A stretch of DNA of 64,000 nucleotides, taken from the NCBI GenBank assembly GCA_022448245.1, contig JAKVCO010000006.1, forward strand, positions 186,001-250,000. The letters run 5' to 3'. Origin of the DNA: Paracoccaceae bacterium. Lineage in GTDB: Bacteria; Pseudomonadota; Alphaproteobacteria; Rhodobacterales; Rhodobacteraceae. Shown one piece after another: positions 37,773-46,352 of the stretch. Within the stretch, counting starts at the first letter, position 1; each line of letters starts with the position of its first letter. The position numbers and the translations under genes were made by a program. The notes beneath the pieces were generated by a model, which ran no database searches, was not told the origin of the DNA, and worked only from the letters and a program-made list of their open reading frames with translations.

Positions 37773-37786
37773 TTGATCTACGTCAA
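37773..37786. promoter_or_regulatory. FNR/FnrL-type box TTGATCTACGTCAA upstream of hemF
   Basis: TTGAT-CTAC-GTCAA has the exact 5-4-5 layout of the FNR consensus TTGAT-N4-ATCAA with one changed base. It is centred about 69 bases before the hemF ATG. A possible -10 (GATACT, minus strand, 37733-37738) would place the box somewhat upstream of the classical -41.5 position, so activation or repression cannot be decided. The convergent 3' neighbour side (the SDR gene, stop 37819) argues that hemF is the target. Confidence 0.75.
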
Positions 37787-37818
37787 TCGAAACCGCCTAT
37801 TCGGGATGATTTACGCCG

Positions 37819-38622
37819 CTAATGCGCGGGGACCGAAACGGGGTCGATCAGGGTCCGGCCGCCATCAACGGTGATGATCTGACCGGTCATGAAGCCCGAG
37901 CCATCGGAAGCGAGGAATTGCGCCGCCTCGGCGACTTCCCGTGCAGAGGCAATGCGCGACAGGGGCGTCACCTCGCGGATGGTGTCGCCGTATTCCGTGT
38001 TCTCGGACATCTTTTCCTCAAGAAAGGACGACATCACCGACCCGAAGGCCACCGCGTTCACCCGGATACGGTGATCGGCCAAAGCCACGGCGAGGCTACG
38101 CGTCATCTGATCGAGCGCCGCGGTGGAAACGGAGAAGGCCAAAAGCTCCGGCTGGGTACGGCGCGCGGCGATGGAGCTGAGATTGACGATGGAGCCGATA
38201 TTGGACACGTCGCTATCTTCGGCCTGCTTTATCATACGCTTCGCCACCTGCTGCGACAGCCGCAGCCCCGACATGAGGTTCTGATCCAGCAGGGTCTGCA
38301 TGGAATCGTCGTCCGGATCGAACGGATCAGAGCGCACGACCTGGCGCGCGCCGTTGACCAGAATATTAACCTCGTCAAAAGCGTCGATCGTCGCGGAAAC
38401 GAGGTTCGCGATGCACAGCTTTTCCCGCAGGTCGCCCGAGAAGAGACGTGCTTGAGAGCTATCGCTGACCAGATCCCCAATCTGATCTTTGAGAGCTTCT
38501 TCATCCATATCCGCGAACATCACATTCGCACCCGCATCTAGGAAATGCTTGCCGATGGCCAGCCCGACGCCGTGCGCAGCGCCGGTGACGATGGCGGTTC
38601 TACCCGCAATTGAAAATGACAT
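37819..38622 (-). CDS. SDR-fold protein lacking the catalytic Tyr and Lys
   Basis: A 267-residue short-chain dehydrogenase/reductase homologue. The cofactor motif TGAAHGVGLAIG (about residues 14-25) and the acidic ADMDEE that selects NAD are intact, and NLSSIAARR provides the serine. The catalytic YxxxK is replaced by F163-S-V-S-T167 (LLAFSVSTAALDQM), so both proton-relay residues are gone, while MTGQIITVDGGRTL at the C-terminus is normal. It may be an NAD-binding regulator or scaffold, or use another mechanism. The frame is intact and well formed, so it is not an obvious pseudogene. It is the last of three minus-strand genes clpS, methyltransferase, SDR. Confidence 0.82.
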   Translation of the reverse strand: MSFSIAGRTAIVTGAAHGVGLAIGKHFLDAGANVMFADMDEEALKDQIGDLVSDSSQARLFSGDLREKLCIANLVSATIDAFDEVNILVNGARQVVRSDPFDPDDDSMQTLLDQNLMSGLRLSQQVAKRMIKQAEDSDVSNIGSIVNLSSIAARRTQPELLAFSVSTAALDQMTRSLAVALADHRIRVNAVAFGSVMSSFLEEKMSENTEYGDTIREVTPLSRIASAREVAEAAQFLASDGSGFMTGQIITVDGGRTLIDPVSVPAH

Positions 38623-38655
38623 AGAGTGTCCCGATTCTATCCCCGAGCCCCGAGT

Positions 38656-39579
38656 TTAACGCTTGGGACGGGTCGCTTGGAAGAGTTTGAACGACTGTGT
38701 GCCCGGCGGGCCCTCAAGCTCAGTGACCTGCGCGAATTTCTTCAGCAAAGTCTCCTCGTAAGGCAGGTGGCGGTTAGCCACCATCCACAGGGTGCCACGT
38801 GGCGCGAGGTTGCGCGCCGCATTGGCGATGAAGGCTATGCCGAGCTCCGGCGTACCTTTGCGACCCTCATGAAAAGGCGGGTTCATTAGCACGTGGTCGG
38901 CCTTTTTGTCGGATTTCCAATTGGTTGCGTCGGACCAATGGCCCCGCGCGTGCTGCGTGTTGGCCGCCGCACAGGCCAACGCCATGGCGTTCGTTTCGAC
39001 CATATCGATGTCGGTGGCGCCCCGCGCTTCGGCCACAGCGGAGAGATAGCCCCATCCTGCGCCGAGATCGATGACGTGGCCGTCGATCTTGGCAGGCAAC
39101 ACCTCTGCTAGCGCATAGGAACCCGGGTCGATCCCATCGGCGGAAAACACCCCAGGGGCCAGCACAAAGCCATGAAGATCGGGCGGCTCATAATGCCAAT
39201 CGTCGAATGCGCCTTCTTCTGCGTCCATCCAGAAGAGGCGCCCGTGGGCCTTGGTGACGGAGCCGTGGACCTCCGCCATCTTGCGGCAGGTACGCCAGAG
39301 GCTGTCGATCCCGTCTGTCTTCTGCCCGTCCACGATAATGCGCCGCGTTGGCGCGGTGGCGATCAGATCGCGGAGCAGATCTTTAGCGCGCGGCGCGATG
39401 ATGAGGGTCGCCTCATACTCACGCTCAGGCTGCTCAGGATAGCGTTGCGCGACGCGGTAGTCCGGCGTCTCCACGTCGAAATTCGTGAGCGCACTCAGAT
39501 CGGTGTCGAGCGAGGGGTGCCGAACCAAAACGGGGCCGGAAATCTCCAGCCCCTCTTCCAGCGCGATGCCGAGCCTCAC
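38656..39579 (-). CDS. Class I SAM-dependent methyltransferase, RsmC-like (16S rRNA guanine-N2)
   Basis: A 307-residue protein with the two-domain plan of RsmC/RlmG: a degenerate N-terminal methyltransferase-like domain (about 1-140) and an active C-terminal domain with VIDLGAGWGYLSAVA (SAM loop, about 170-184), the acidic DMVETNAMAL and the guanine-N2 signature LMNPPFHEG. The probable target is G1207 of 16S rRNA. A GTG start at 39579 is one base past the clpS stop, so translation is coupled; an ATG further up lies within clpS. Closely related m2G enzymes are possible. Confidence 0.85.
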   Translation of the reverse strand: MRLGIALEEGLEISGPVLVRHPSLDTDLSALTNFDVETPDYRVAQRYPEQPEREYEATLIIAPRAKDLLRDLIATAPTRRIIVDGQKTDGIDSLWRTCRKMAEVHGSVTKAHGRLFWMDAEEGAFDDWHYEPPDLHGFVLAPGVFSADGIDPGSYALAEVLPAKIDGHVIDLGAGWGYLSAVAEARGATDIDMVETNAMALACAAANTQHARGHWSDATNWKSDKKADHVLMNPPFHEGRKGTPELGIAFIANAARNLAPRGTLWMVANRHLPYEETLLKKFAQVTELEGPPGTQSFKLFQATRPKR

Positions 39580-39580
39580 G

Positions 39581-39934
39581 TTATTCTTTTTCCATAGTGC
39601 ATTGCAGCGGGTGCTGGTGGCGGCGTGCAAAATCCATCACTTGCGCGACTTTCGTCTCCGCAATCTCGTGGCTGAACACGCCAACAACAGCAACGCCCTT
39701 CTTGTGGACCGTCAGCATCAGCTCGAACGCTTGCGCGTGGGTCAGGCCAAAGAAACGCTCCAGCACCATCACGACAAACTCCATGGGAGTGTAATCGTCG
39801 TTCAAGATCAGCACCTTATAAAGCGGAGGTTTCTTGGTCTTGGTGCGCGCGTCAAGGACCGTACCGGTATCACCGTCACCGTCTTCTGAGCCAGCAGCTA
39901 TCCAAGGGTCGAAACGGGTTGCCAAGGCAGACAT
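39581..39934 (-). CDS. clpS: ClpS adaptor of the ClpAP protease
   Basis: A 117-residue N-end-rule adaptor. A flexible acidic N-terminal extension (about 1-35) precedes the ClpS core: [51 protein letters not shown], and [28 protein letters not shown]. The NDDYTPM and H-x-KG segments form the substrate-degron pocket and ClpA contacts. ATG 39934 is preferred, though AAAGGA runs into it; an ATG at 39988 would add 18 residues. It is the first gene of a three-gene minus-strand unit and divergent from the HAD gene. Confidence 0.93.
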   Translation of the reverse strand: MSALATRFDPWIAAGSEDGDGDTGTVLDARTKTKKPPLYKVLILNDDYTPMEFVVMVLERFFGLTHAQAFELMLTVHKKGVAVVGVFSHEIAETKVAQVMDFARRHQHPLQCTMEKE

Positions 39935-40006
39935 CCTTTCTGGGTCGGCACTGTTATATAAGTCCACAAACGTGCATGAAAAGCGCAAAGGGCAAGGAAA
40001 GACATA

Positions 40007-40696
40007 TTGGTTTCAAACAGATTAACGACCCTTGCGTTCGATGCCGACGATACGCTGTGGCACAACGAGGTCTATTTCCTGCTCACGCAGAAACGTGTTG
40101 AGGCCCTCCTTGCCCCCTATTGCGACAAGACCTCGTTCAACAAACGCTTGCTGGAAACCGAGCGTCGCAACATCGGGATCTATGGCTACGGCGTCAAAGG
40201 TTTCACGCTGTCGGTCATCGAAGTGGCCATCGAGCTGAGCGAGGGCAAGGTGCCGGCAACCGCGATCTCGGAGATCATCTCGGGCGGGCGCGATCTTCTT
40301 GCGCATCCGTTGGAGCTGCTGCCCGGCGTGGAGGCGGTCCTGCGCGGGCTCAAGGGCTACCGGTTTGTGCTGATTACTAAGGGTGACCTGCTGCACCAGG
40401 AAGAGAAGCTCGCGGCTTCGGGCCTCGGTGAGCTTTTCGATTCGGTCCATGTGGTGAGCGAAAAGAACGAGGGCACCTACCGCCGCATTCTCCGAGACGC
40501 CGAGCACACGATGATGATCGGGAACTCCATGCGCTCTGATATTGTGCCCGCGCTCGCGGCCGGAGCCTATGCCACGCACATCCCTTTCGAAATCGAATGG
40601 GAGCTTGAACGCGCCGATGATCCAAAAGGCGAGCCGCGCTTTGCCCGGATCGAGAATATGGCAGCACTGCCCCAGCTTTTGGCGCAATTCAGCTAA
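40007..40696 (+). CDS. HAD-superfamily hydrolase (phosphatase-like)
   Basis: A 229-residue haloacid-dehalogenase-fold protein. Motif I is [10 protein letters not shown] (nucleophile and acid Asp), motif II is VLITKGD (Thr), motif III Lys lies near SEKNEG, and motif IV is [18 protein letters not shown] helical cap (about 20-95) lies between motifs I and II. The start is a TTG with AAGGAAA six bases upstream; no ATG fits. The family covers phosphoglycolate-type and nucleotide phosphatases, so the substrate is unknown. The gap to clpS is only 72 bases and must hold two divergent promoters. Confidence 0.88.
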   Translation: MVSNRLTTLAFDADDTLWHNEVYFLLTQKRVEALLAPYCDKTSFNKRLLETERRNIGIYGYGVKGFTLSVIEVAIELSEGKVPATAISEIISGGRDLLAHPLELLPGVEAVLRGLKGYRFVLITKGDLLHQEEKLAASGLGELFDSVHVVSEKNEGTYRRILRDAEHTMMIGNSMRSDIVPALAAGAYATHIPFEIEWELERADDPKGEPRFARIENMAALPQLLAQFS

Positions 40697-40730
40697 GTTC
40701 TCGCCACAATCCCGCCACATTCCGATATCT

Positions 40731-40747
40731 AGGGCCGCTGCGGCCCT
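40731..40747 (+). terminator. Hairpin after the HAD gene
   Basis: AGGGCCG (40731-40737) and CGGCCCT (40741-40747) form a perfect seven-base-pair stem with loop CTG. No T-run follows, so efficiency as an intrinsic terminator is doubtful. The remainder of the gap to 40911 is comparatively AT-rich near 40797-40820 and likely contains the carboxypeptidase promoter. Confidence 0.5.
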
Positions 40748-40911
40748 CCATAGGCATATCTGCGCGCGCCTGACGTGCCGCCCGCCACAATATCGCCTTA
40801 ATTCAATTGAGGAATATGTTACGCATTCGGGCAGCACTGTGTTAGCCTTTACGTCATCAAGTGGCACGCGGGATCAACCTGCGGCCTATAACAGATCGAG
40901 GCAGTGACGTG

Positions 40912-42297
40912 ATGACGCGTCTTTTTCAGGCGGCCCGCATGGGCCTCATTCTTATTGCTGTGTTCTTTGCCACTAAGGCAGTGGCCGCGCCGTATGCGGC
41001 TATGGTTATCGATGCGCGCTCGGGCGAGGTTTTGCATTCCCGCAATGCTGACACCCGGCTTCACCCCGCGTCCCTTACGAAGATGATGACTCTCTACATC
41101 GCGTTCCAAGCGGTGGAGAACGGGGAGATCTCTCTCGACACAACGGTCAAGATTTCGGCCAAGGCCGCTGCAGAGCCGCCCTCGAAGCTTGGCCTGCGCG
41201 CAGGCTCGCGCATCAAGCTGCGCTATCTTATCCGCGCCGCTGCCATCAAATCGGCCAACGACGCCGCGACAGCCATTGGTGAGGCGATCTCGGGCTCTGA
41301 GGCGGCGTTCGCACGCCGCATGAACCGCACCGCCAAGTCGATGGGCATGACCCGCACGACGTTCAAGAACGCCCATGGCCTGACCGAAAGCGGTCACATG
41401 TCCACGGCGCGCGATATGACGACGCTGGGGCGCCACGTGCTCTATGACTATCCGCAGTATTACAACCTCTTCTCCCGCCGTTCGACGCACGCAGGCATCG
41501 CCGAAGTGCGCAATACGAACCGCCGCTTGCTGAACGCCTACCGCGGCGCAGACGGCATCAAAACGGGCTACACTCGCGCCGCTGGCTTCAACCTCGTCGC
41601 CTCCGCCGAGCGTGGACAGGAACGCGTGATCGCCACGGTCTTTGGCGGCCGTTCCACAGCCACCCGCAACGCCCGTGTGGCGGAGCTTCTCGACATGGGC
41701 TTCCAGCGTGCACCGACGCGCGTCGCCGTTCGCAAGCCCAGCCTTCGCGCCGTGGAAACCGGTAGTGTCGGGAAGACCATTCGCGTGGTGACAGCCGTCA
41801 AAACGAGCCTGCGCCCGCAGCTGCGCCCCGGCGCGGATGCGCCCGTGGCCGAACCTGCGCCTAATCTTCTTGTGGCCGAAGCAGACATCCTCGAGGCACT
41901 CGAAAACGCTACTTCCGCGCCAGAAGAGGGCGAGGCCACTGCGTCTGCGGAGCCTCAAATCCAAGTGCCTACGGTGATGCCACGCGCCCGCCCTGCCCGC
42001 CTCATGCAAGCCGTGACGGCCAAGGAGCCGGAGATCGTCACGCGCGCCTCCACATCCGGTGGCAAGCATTGGGGCATCAACGTAGGCCGCTATGGTTCCC
42101 GCTTTGCGGCCGAGAAGGTGCTTTTGCGCGTGGCGCTGACCGAGATGGCAACGCTTGATGGAACGCTCCGGAAAGTGGTGCGGTCGAGCTCGGGCTTTGA
42201 CGCAACCTTTGCGGGCATGACGCGTGAAGGCGCTGATCTTGCCTGTCGCAAGCTTCAGGCACGTGGCACGGCCTGCTTCATGATGGGGCCGGGCTAA
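40912..42297 (+). CDS. Periplasmic D-alanyl-D-alanine carboxypeptidase with C-terminal SPOR domain
   Basis: A 461-residue penicillin-binding protein of the DacA/DacC type. The signal peptide MTRLFQAARMGLILIAVFFATKAVA is followed by APYAAMVIDARSG. The SxxK nucleophile is Ser54 with Lys57 (HPASLTKMM), SxN is SANDA and KTG is IKTGYTRAAG. A proline-rich linker (about 300-385) leads to a SPOR domain (about 387-461, HWGINVGRYGSRFAAEKVL), which binds denuded glycan at the septum. It trims pentapeptide side chains, probably at division sites. ATG 40912 gives the natural signal peptide; an in-frame GTG upstream would bury it. Confidence 0.93.
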   Translation: MTRLFQAARMGLILIAVFFATKAVAAPYAAMVIDARSGEVLHSRNADTRLHPASLTKMMTLYIAFQAVENGEISLDTTVKISAKAAAEPPSKLGLRAGSRIKLRYLIRAAAIKSANDAATAIGEAISGSEAAFARRMNRTAKSMGMTRTTFKNAHGLTESGHMSTARDMTTLGRHVLYDYPQYYNLFSRRSTHAGIAEVRNTNRRLLNAYRGADGIKTGYTRAAGFNLVASAERGQERVIATVFGGRSTATRNARVAELLDMGFQRAPTRVAVRKPSLRAVETGSVGKTIRVVTAVKTSLRPQLRPGADAPVAEPAPNLLVAEADILEALENATSAPEEGEATASAEPQIQVPTVMPRARPARLMQAVTAKEPEIVTRASTSGGKHWGINVGRYGSRFAAEKVLLRVALTEMATLDGTLRKVVRSSSGFDATFAGMTREGADLACRKLQARGTACFMMGPG

Positions 42298-42310
42298 CCG
42301 CCCGCCCCTC

Positions 42311-43888
42311 CTACGCGAGGTCGAAGGCCGCCGAGATCAGCGTGCGGGTGTATTCCGTCTGAGGACGCTCGAAGATCTGCTCCACAGTTCCAGCCTCGAT
42401 CACGTCACCCTGCTTCATCACCATCACCTTGTGGCTGAGCGCGCGCACGACTTTGAGGTCGTGGCTGATGAAGAGATACGCCAGCCCATAGCGCGCTTGC
42501 AGATCGCGCAGAAGATCCACGATCTGGCTTTGCACCGTCATGTCGAGCGCTGACGTCGGCTCGTCCAGGATCACCAGTTTCGGCTTCAGGATCATCGCCC
42601 GTGCCACCGCGATCCGCTGGCGCTGACCACCAGAGAATTCATGGGGGTAGCGGTCCATGGAGGCCGGATCGATGCCCACCTCCTCAAGGATATCCGAGAC
42701 CATGTCGCGCGGGTTGCGGCCTGGCTCCACCCCGTGGACACCGAGACCCTCGGCCACGATCTCGGCCACGGACATCCGCGGGCTCAGCGAACCGTAGGGG
42801 TCCTGAAAGACGATCTGCATGTCCTTTCGGAGCGGGCGCATCTGGCGGGGCGAGAGCCCGTTGATATCGCGTCCAAGGAAGGAGATGCGGTGCTCCGACT
42901 GGATGAGACGCATGATGGCCAGCGCGAGCGTCGTCTTGCCGGAGCCTGACTCGCCCACGATACCCACAGTCTCGCCCGCGCGCACGTCGAGCGTGGCCTC
43001 ATTGACGGCCTTCACATAGCCCACGGTGCGCTTGAGGAAGCCTGCCTGGATCGGAAACCAGATCTTGAGCTTCTCAGTCTCCGCTACAACGGGCGCGTCT
43101 TCAGCCACGGGCTCTGGCTGGCCAGACGGCTCAGCGTTCAAGAGCATCTGCGTGTAGGGGTGCTGGGGCGCGTCGAAGACTTCATTCGTGGCGCCCTCCT
43201 CCACGATCAGGCCGTCTTTCATCACGCAAACACGGTCGGCGAACTGACGAACGATCGTAAGGTCATGGGTGATGAAGAGCATGGAGAGCCCCTCGGTGCG
43301 CTTCAGCTCTGCGAGCAGTTCGAGGATCTGCGCTTGGATCGTCACGTCGAGCGCGGTGGTGGGCTCGTCTGCGATCAAAAGGTCAGGACCGTTGGCCAGC
43401 GCCATGGCGATCATCACGCGCTGCCGCTGACCACCTGAAAGCTGGTGCGGGTAGGCGCCCAGACGGCTCTGCGCGTCGCGGATGCCCACCTTTTCAAGCA
43501 GGTCGAGCACACGCTCCCGCGCGGCGGCCCCTTCCACGCCCTGGTGGAGTTTGATCGATTCCGTCAGCTGTTTTTCCAGCGTGTGGAGCGGGTTCAGCGA
43601 GGTCATCGGTTCTTGGAAGATGAAGCTGATGTCGTTGCCGCGAATGCGGCGGAGGTCGCGCTCGGCGGCGCCCACGAGCTCTTCACCCGCGTAGTTCACA
43701 GAGCCTTTCACGTTGGCGTTCGCGCCAAGGAGGGACACGGTCGACAGCGCCGTTACCGATTTGCCTGAACCGGATTCGCCTACGATGGCGAGTGTCTCAC
43801 CTTTGTTGATGTCAAAACTCACGCCTTTGACGGCGTCGGCAGCACCGAAGGAAACGCGGAGATTCGAGACTTTTAGAACAGCGCTCAT
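42311..43888 (-). CDS. yejF: Peptide ABC transporter, fused ATP-binding protein YejF
   Basis: A 525-residue protein with two ABC ATPase modules in tandem (about 1-250 and 270-525). Each has Walker [10 protein letters not shown], a signature ([28 protein letters not shown]), Walker B ([24 protein letters not shown]) and an oligopeptide-transporter C-terminal segment. It powers the YejABEF importer of peptides and microcin C-like compounds. It is the last gene of the minus-strand yejABEF operon, 172 bases after yejE, and convergent with the carboxypeptidase gene. Confidence 0.92.
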   Translation of the reverse strand: MSAVLKVSNLRVSFGAADAVKGVSFDINKGETLAIVGESGSGKSVTALSTVSLLGANANVKGSVNYAGEELVGAAERDLRRIRGNDISFIFQEPMTSLNPLHTLEKQLTESIKLHQGVEGAAARERVLDLLEKVGIRDAQSRLGAYPHQLSGGQRQRVMIAMALANGPDLLIADEPTTALDVTIQAQILELLAELKRTEGLSMLFITHDLTIVRQFADRVCVMKDGLIVEEGATNEVFDAPQHPYTQMLLNAEPSGQPEPVAEDAPVVAETEKLKIWFPIQAGFLKRTVGYVKAVNEATLDVRAGETVGIVGESGSGKTTLALAIMRLIQSEHRISFLGRDINGLSPRQMRPLRKDMQIVFQDPYGSLSPRMSVAEIVAEGLGVHGVEPGRNPRDMVSDILEEVGIDPASMDRYPHEFSGGQRQRIAVARAMILKPKLVILDEPTSALDMTVQSQIVDLLRDLQARYGLAYLFISHDLKVVRALSHKVMVMKQGDVIEAGTVEQIFERPQTEYTRTLISAAFDLA

Positions 43889-43907
43889 GAATTTGCCTTG
43901 AGAGAGG

Positions 43908-43933
43908 AAGCGCCATGCCCGGTCTCGGGAGGG
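43908..43933 (+). repeat. Palindromic intergenic repeat, copy A (yejF-yejE gap)
   Basis: AAGCGCCATGCCCGG, TCTC and GGGAGGGC. It faces copy B (44003-44036) in inverted orientation across about 70 bases, so the whole gap could fold into one long stem-loop. It lies just upstream of the yejF start codon. Confidence 0.65.
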
Positions 43934-44002
43934 CTACCGGTATTAGTTCGGCGCGCATATTCCCGCGTCAGTCCGGTGTCAGATCGATTTGCGCGGGTGG
44001 CA

Positions 44003-44036
44003 TATGCCCTCCCGGGGAGGAGGTCGGGCATGGCGC
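44003..44036 (-). repeat. Palindromic intergenic repeat, copy B (yejF-yejE gap)
   Basis: On the minus strand it begins GCGCCATGCCCGACCTCC and ends GGGAGGGCATA. Copy C at 56789-56823 is nearly the same sequence over the whole element. It is inverted relative to copy A. It lies 25 bases beyond the yejE stop. Confidence 0.7.
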
Positions 44037-44060
44037 GGTCGCGCCGGGAGCTCAGGATGC

Positions 44061-45272
44061 TCATTCCGCCGCCTCCTTCCGCGTCGTCTGGGCCAACGGT
44101 TCGGGCTCTGTCACCGCACCGCCGGGCACAAAGACCTTCCGAGGATCAAAGGCATCCCGCACCCCCTCGAAGACGAAGACGAGGAGCGAAAGCATGATCG
44201 CGAAAACAAAGAAGGCCGTGAAGCCGAGCCACGGCGCCTGGAGGTTCTGTTTGGCTTGGAGCGTCAGCTCCCCCAGCGAGGGCATGTTGGACGGCAGACC
44301 GAAGCCGAGGAAGTCGAGGGAAGCCAGCGCACCTATCGTGCCCGTCACGATGAAGGGCAGCATGGTGAGCGTGGCGACCATGGCGTTAGGCAGCATGTGG
44401 CGGAACATGATCGTCCAGTTGCTGACGCCCAATGCCTGCGCCGCGCGCACATATTCAAAATTCCGCGCCCGGAAGAATTCCGCCCTCACGAGCCCCGTCA
44501 ACGCGGGCCAGCCGAAGAAGATACTAAGGATCACAAGGAGCCAGAAACTTCGCCCCAGGATCGCGAAAAGGATGATGATCACATAGAGCGACGGTACTGC
44601 CGAGAAGATCTCCAAAAAGCGTTGGAAGCCGAGGTCGATCCAGCCGCCGAAGTAGCCTTGAACAGCGCCCGCGATGATGCCGATGATCGAGGCGCAGGTC
44701 GTCACGATCAGCGTGAAAACGATAGAAAGCTGGAAGCCATAGATCACCCGCGCCATCACATCGCGCTTGGTGTCATCGGTGCCGAGCCAGGTCTCACGGC
44801 TCGGCGGCAGCGGCGCTGCACCGGGACGGTCGACGGAGTTATCAAAGGAATTGCGGATCGGCGGCCAAAGCGCCCAGCCGGGATCGAAGTTTTCCGCCTC
44901 GAAGGCGCCCGCATCGATCAATTCGATGGTGCCCTCGGGATCGTCCAGACAGGGCTCGACCAGGCCGCCGGTGGCGATGAGGCATTGGATTTCCACGTCT
45001 TTGTAGCGGGCCTCGGTCGCGAAGAGATCCCTCTCCTCATAAAACCCGTAATCGAAGGCGAAATCGCGTTCCGAGTAGAAGGAATAGACGGGCATCCGCC
45101 ATTCGCCGCGGAACTCCACCAAGATGGGTTTGTCATTGGCGAGGAACTTGGCGCAGAGCGACAGGCCAAAGAGGATCGAGAAAATGATCAGCGACCAGTA
45201 GGCGCGCTTGTTGGCGTGGAAGTTCTGCCAGCGGCGCTTGTTGATCGGAGAGAGCGTCATGCCAAAAGCCAT
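44061..45272 (-). CDS. yejE: Peptide ABC transporter permease YejE
   Basis: A 403-residue inner-membrane permease of the OppC/DppC class with the long periplasmic insertion typical of YejE (about residues 45-175). It has a membrane segment at about 24-44 (AYWSLIIFSILFGLSLCAKF). The core follows, with ETWLGTDDTKRDVMARVIYG and the EAA loop EYVRAAQALGVSNWTIMFRH. The ATG at 45272 abuts the yejB TAG, so the two permeases are coupled. It pairs with YejB. Confidence 0.93.
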   Translation of the reverse strand: MAFGMTLSPINKRRWQNFHANKRAYWSLIIFSILFGLSLCAKFLANDKPILVEFRGEWRMPVYSFYSERDFAFDYGFYEERDLFATEARYKDVEIQCLIATGGLVEPCLDDPEGTIELIDAGAFEAENFDPGWALWPPIRNSFDNSVDRPGAAPLPPSRETWLGTDDTKRDVMARVIYGFQLSIVFTLIVTTCASIIGIIAGAVQGYFGGWIDLGFQRFLEIFSAVPSLYVIIILFAILGRSFWLLVILSIFFGWPALTGLVRAEFFRARNFEYVRAAQALGVSNWTIMFRHMLPNAMVATLTMLPFIVTGTIGALASLDFLGFGLPSNMPSLGELTLQAKQNLQAPWLGFTAFFVFAIMLSLLVFVFEGVRDAFDPRKVFVPGGAVTEPEPLAQTTRKEAAE

Positions 45273-46346
45273 CTATCCGCGCCTCTCGAAGTCAATTCGG
45301 GGGTCGATGAGGACATACATCAGGTCCGAGATGATTCCGACCAGAAGACCCACAAGCGAGAAGGCAAAGAGCGTGCCGAAAATCACGGGATAGTCGCGCT
45401 GCAACGTCGCCTCAAAGCCCAGTCGCCCGAGCCCGTCCAGGGAGAAAAGCGTCTCGATGATGAGCGACTGCCCGAAGAAAAGCCCAATGAAGAGCGCCGG
45501 GAAGCCCGAGATCACGATCAGCATCCCATTGCGGAAGACGTGGCCGTAAAGCACGCGCCTCTCAGAGAGGCCCTTGGCGCGGGCGGTGATGACGTATTGC
45601 TTGCCAATCTCATCGAGAAACGAGTTCTTCGTCAGAAGCGTCAGCGTCGCGAGCCCCGATATCGACAGCGCCGTCACTGGCAGCACGAGGTGCCAAAGGT
45701 AATCGAGCACTTTGCCGATGGCAGAAAGCTCCTCCCAATTGTCGGAAGTTAAGCCTCGCAGCGGGAAGATTTGGTAGTACGATCCCCCCGCGAAGAGGAC
45801 GATCAGCAGAACCGCGAAGAGGAAGCCCGGGATCGCGTAGCCCACGATGATGGCGCCGGAGGTCCAGGTATCGAAGGGCGAGCCGTCGTTCACCGCCTTC
45901 TTAATCCCGAGCGGGATCGAGATCATGTAGACGATCAAAGTCGACCAGAGGCCCAAGGAGATCGACACCGGCAGCTTTTCCGCCACGAGCGAGAAGACGG
46001 GGATGTCGCGGAAATAGCTCTCCCCAAAGTCGAAGCGCAGGTAGTTGCCCATCATCGTGACGAACCGCTCAAAGGGCGGCTTATCGAGGCCAAATTCCCT
46101 CTCTAGCTCGTCAATGAACTCCTGCGGCAAGCCGCGGGAGCCTGCATATTCGCTCTCTTGGCCCGCATCGATGGGGTCACCGTTGGAGGTGAAACCTGCC
46201 AGCACATCCCCCTCGCCCTCAAGCTGGGCGAGCACCTGCTCCACCGGCCCGCCCGGCAAGAACTGCGTCAAAGCGAAGTTCACCAGCATTACGCCAAAGA
46301 GCGTGACGGGGACCAGGAGCAAACGTCTGAGGATATAGGCTGCCAT
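45273..46346 (-). CDS. yejB: Peptide ABC transporter permease YejB
   Basis: A 357-residue inner-membrane permease of the OppB/DppB class. It starts with the family-typical AAYILRRLLLVPVTLFGVML and has an enlarged first periplasmic loop (about 30-110, rich in Glu/Gly) characteristic of YejB. Further spans and the EAA loop (QYVITARAKGLSERRVLYGHVFRN) follow. It comes six bases after the binding-protein gene and touches yejE. Forms the channel with YejE. Confidence 0.93.
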   Translation of the reverse strand: MAAYILRRLLLVPVTLFGVMLVNFALTQFLPGGPVEQVLAQLEGEGDVLAGFTSNGDPIDAGQESEYAGSRGLPQEFIDELEREFGLDKPPFERFVTMMGNYLRFDFGESYFRDIPVFSLVAEKLPVSISLGLWSTLIVYMISIPLGIKKAVNDGSPFDTWTSGAIIVGYAIPGFLFAVLLIVLFAGGSYYQIFPLRGLTSDNWEELSAIGKVLDYLWHLVLPVTALSISGLATLTLLTKNSFLDEIGKQYVITARAKGLSERRVLYGHVFRNGMLIVISGFPALFIGLFFGQSLIIETLFSLDGLGRLGFEATLQRDYPVIFGTLFAFSLVGLLVGIISDLMYVLIDPRIDFERRG

Positions 46347-46352
46347 AGCGGT

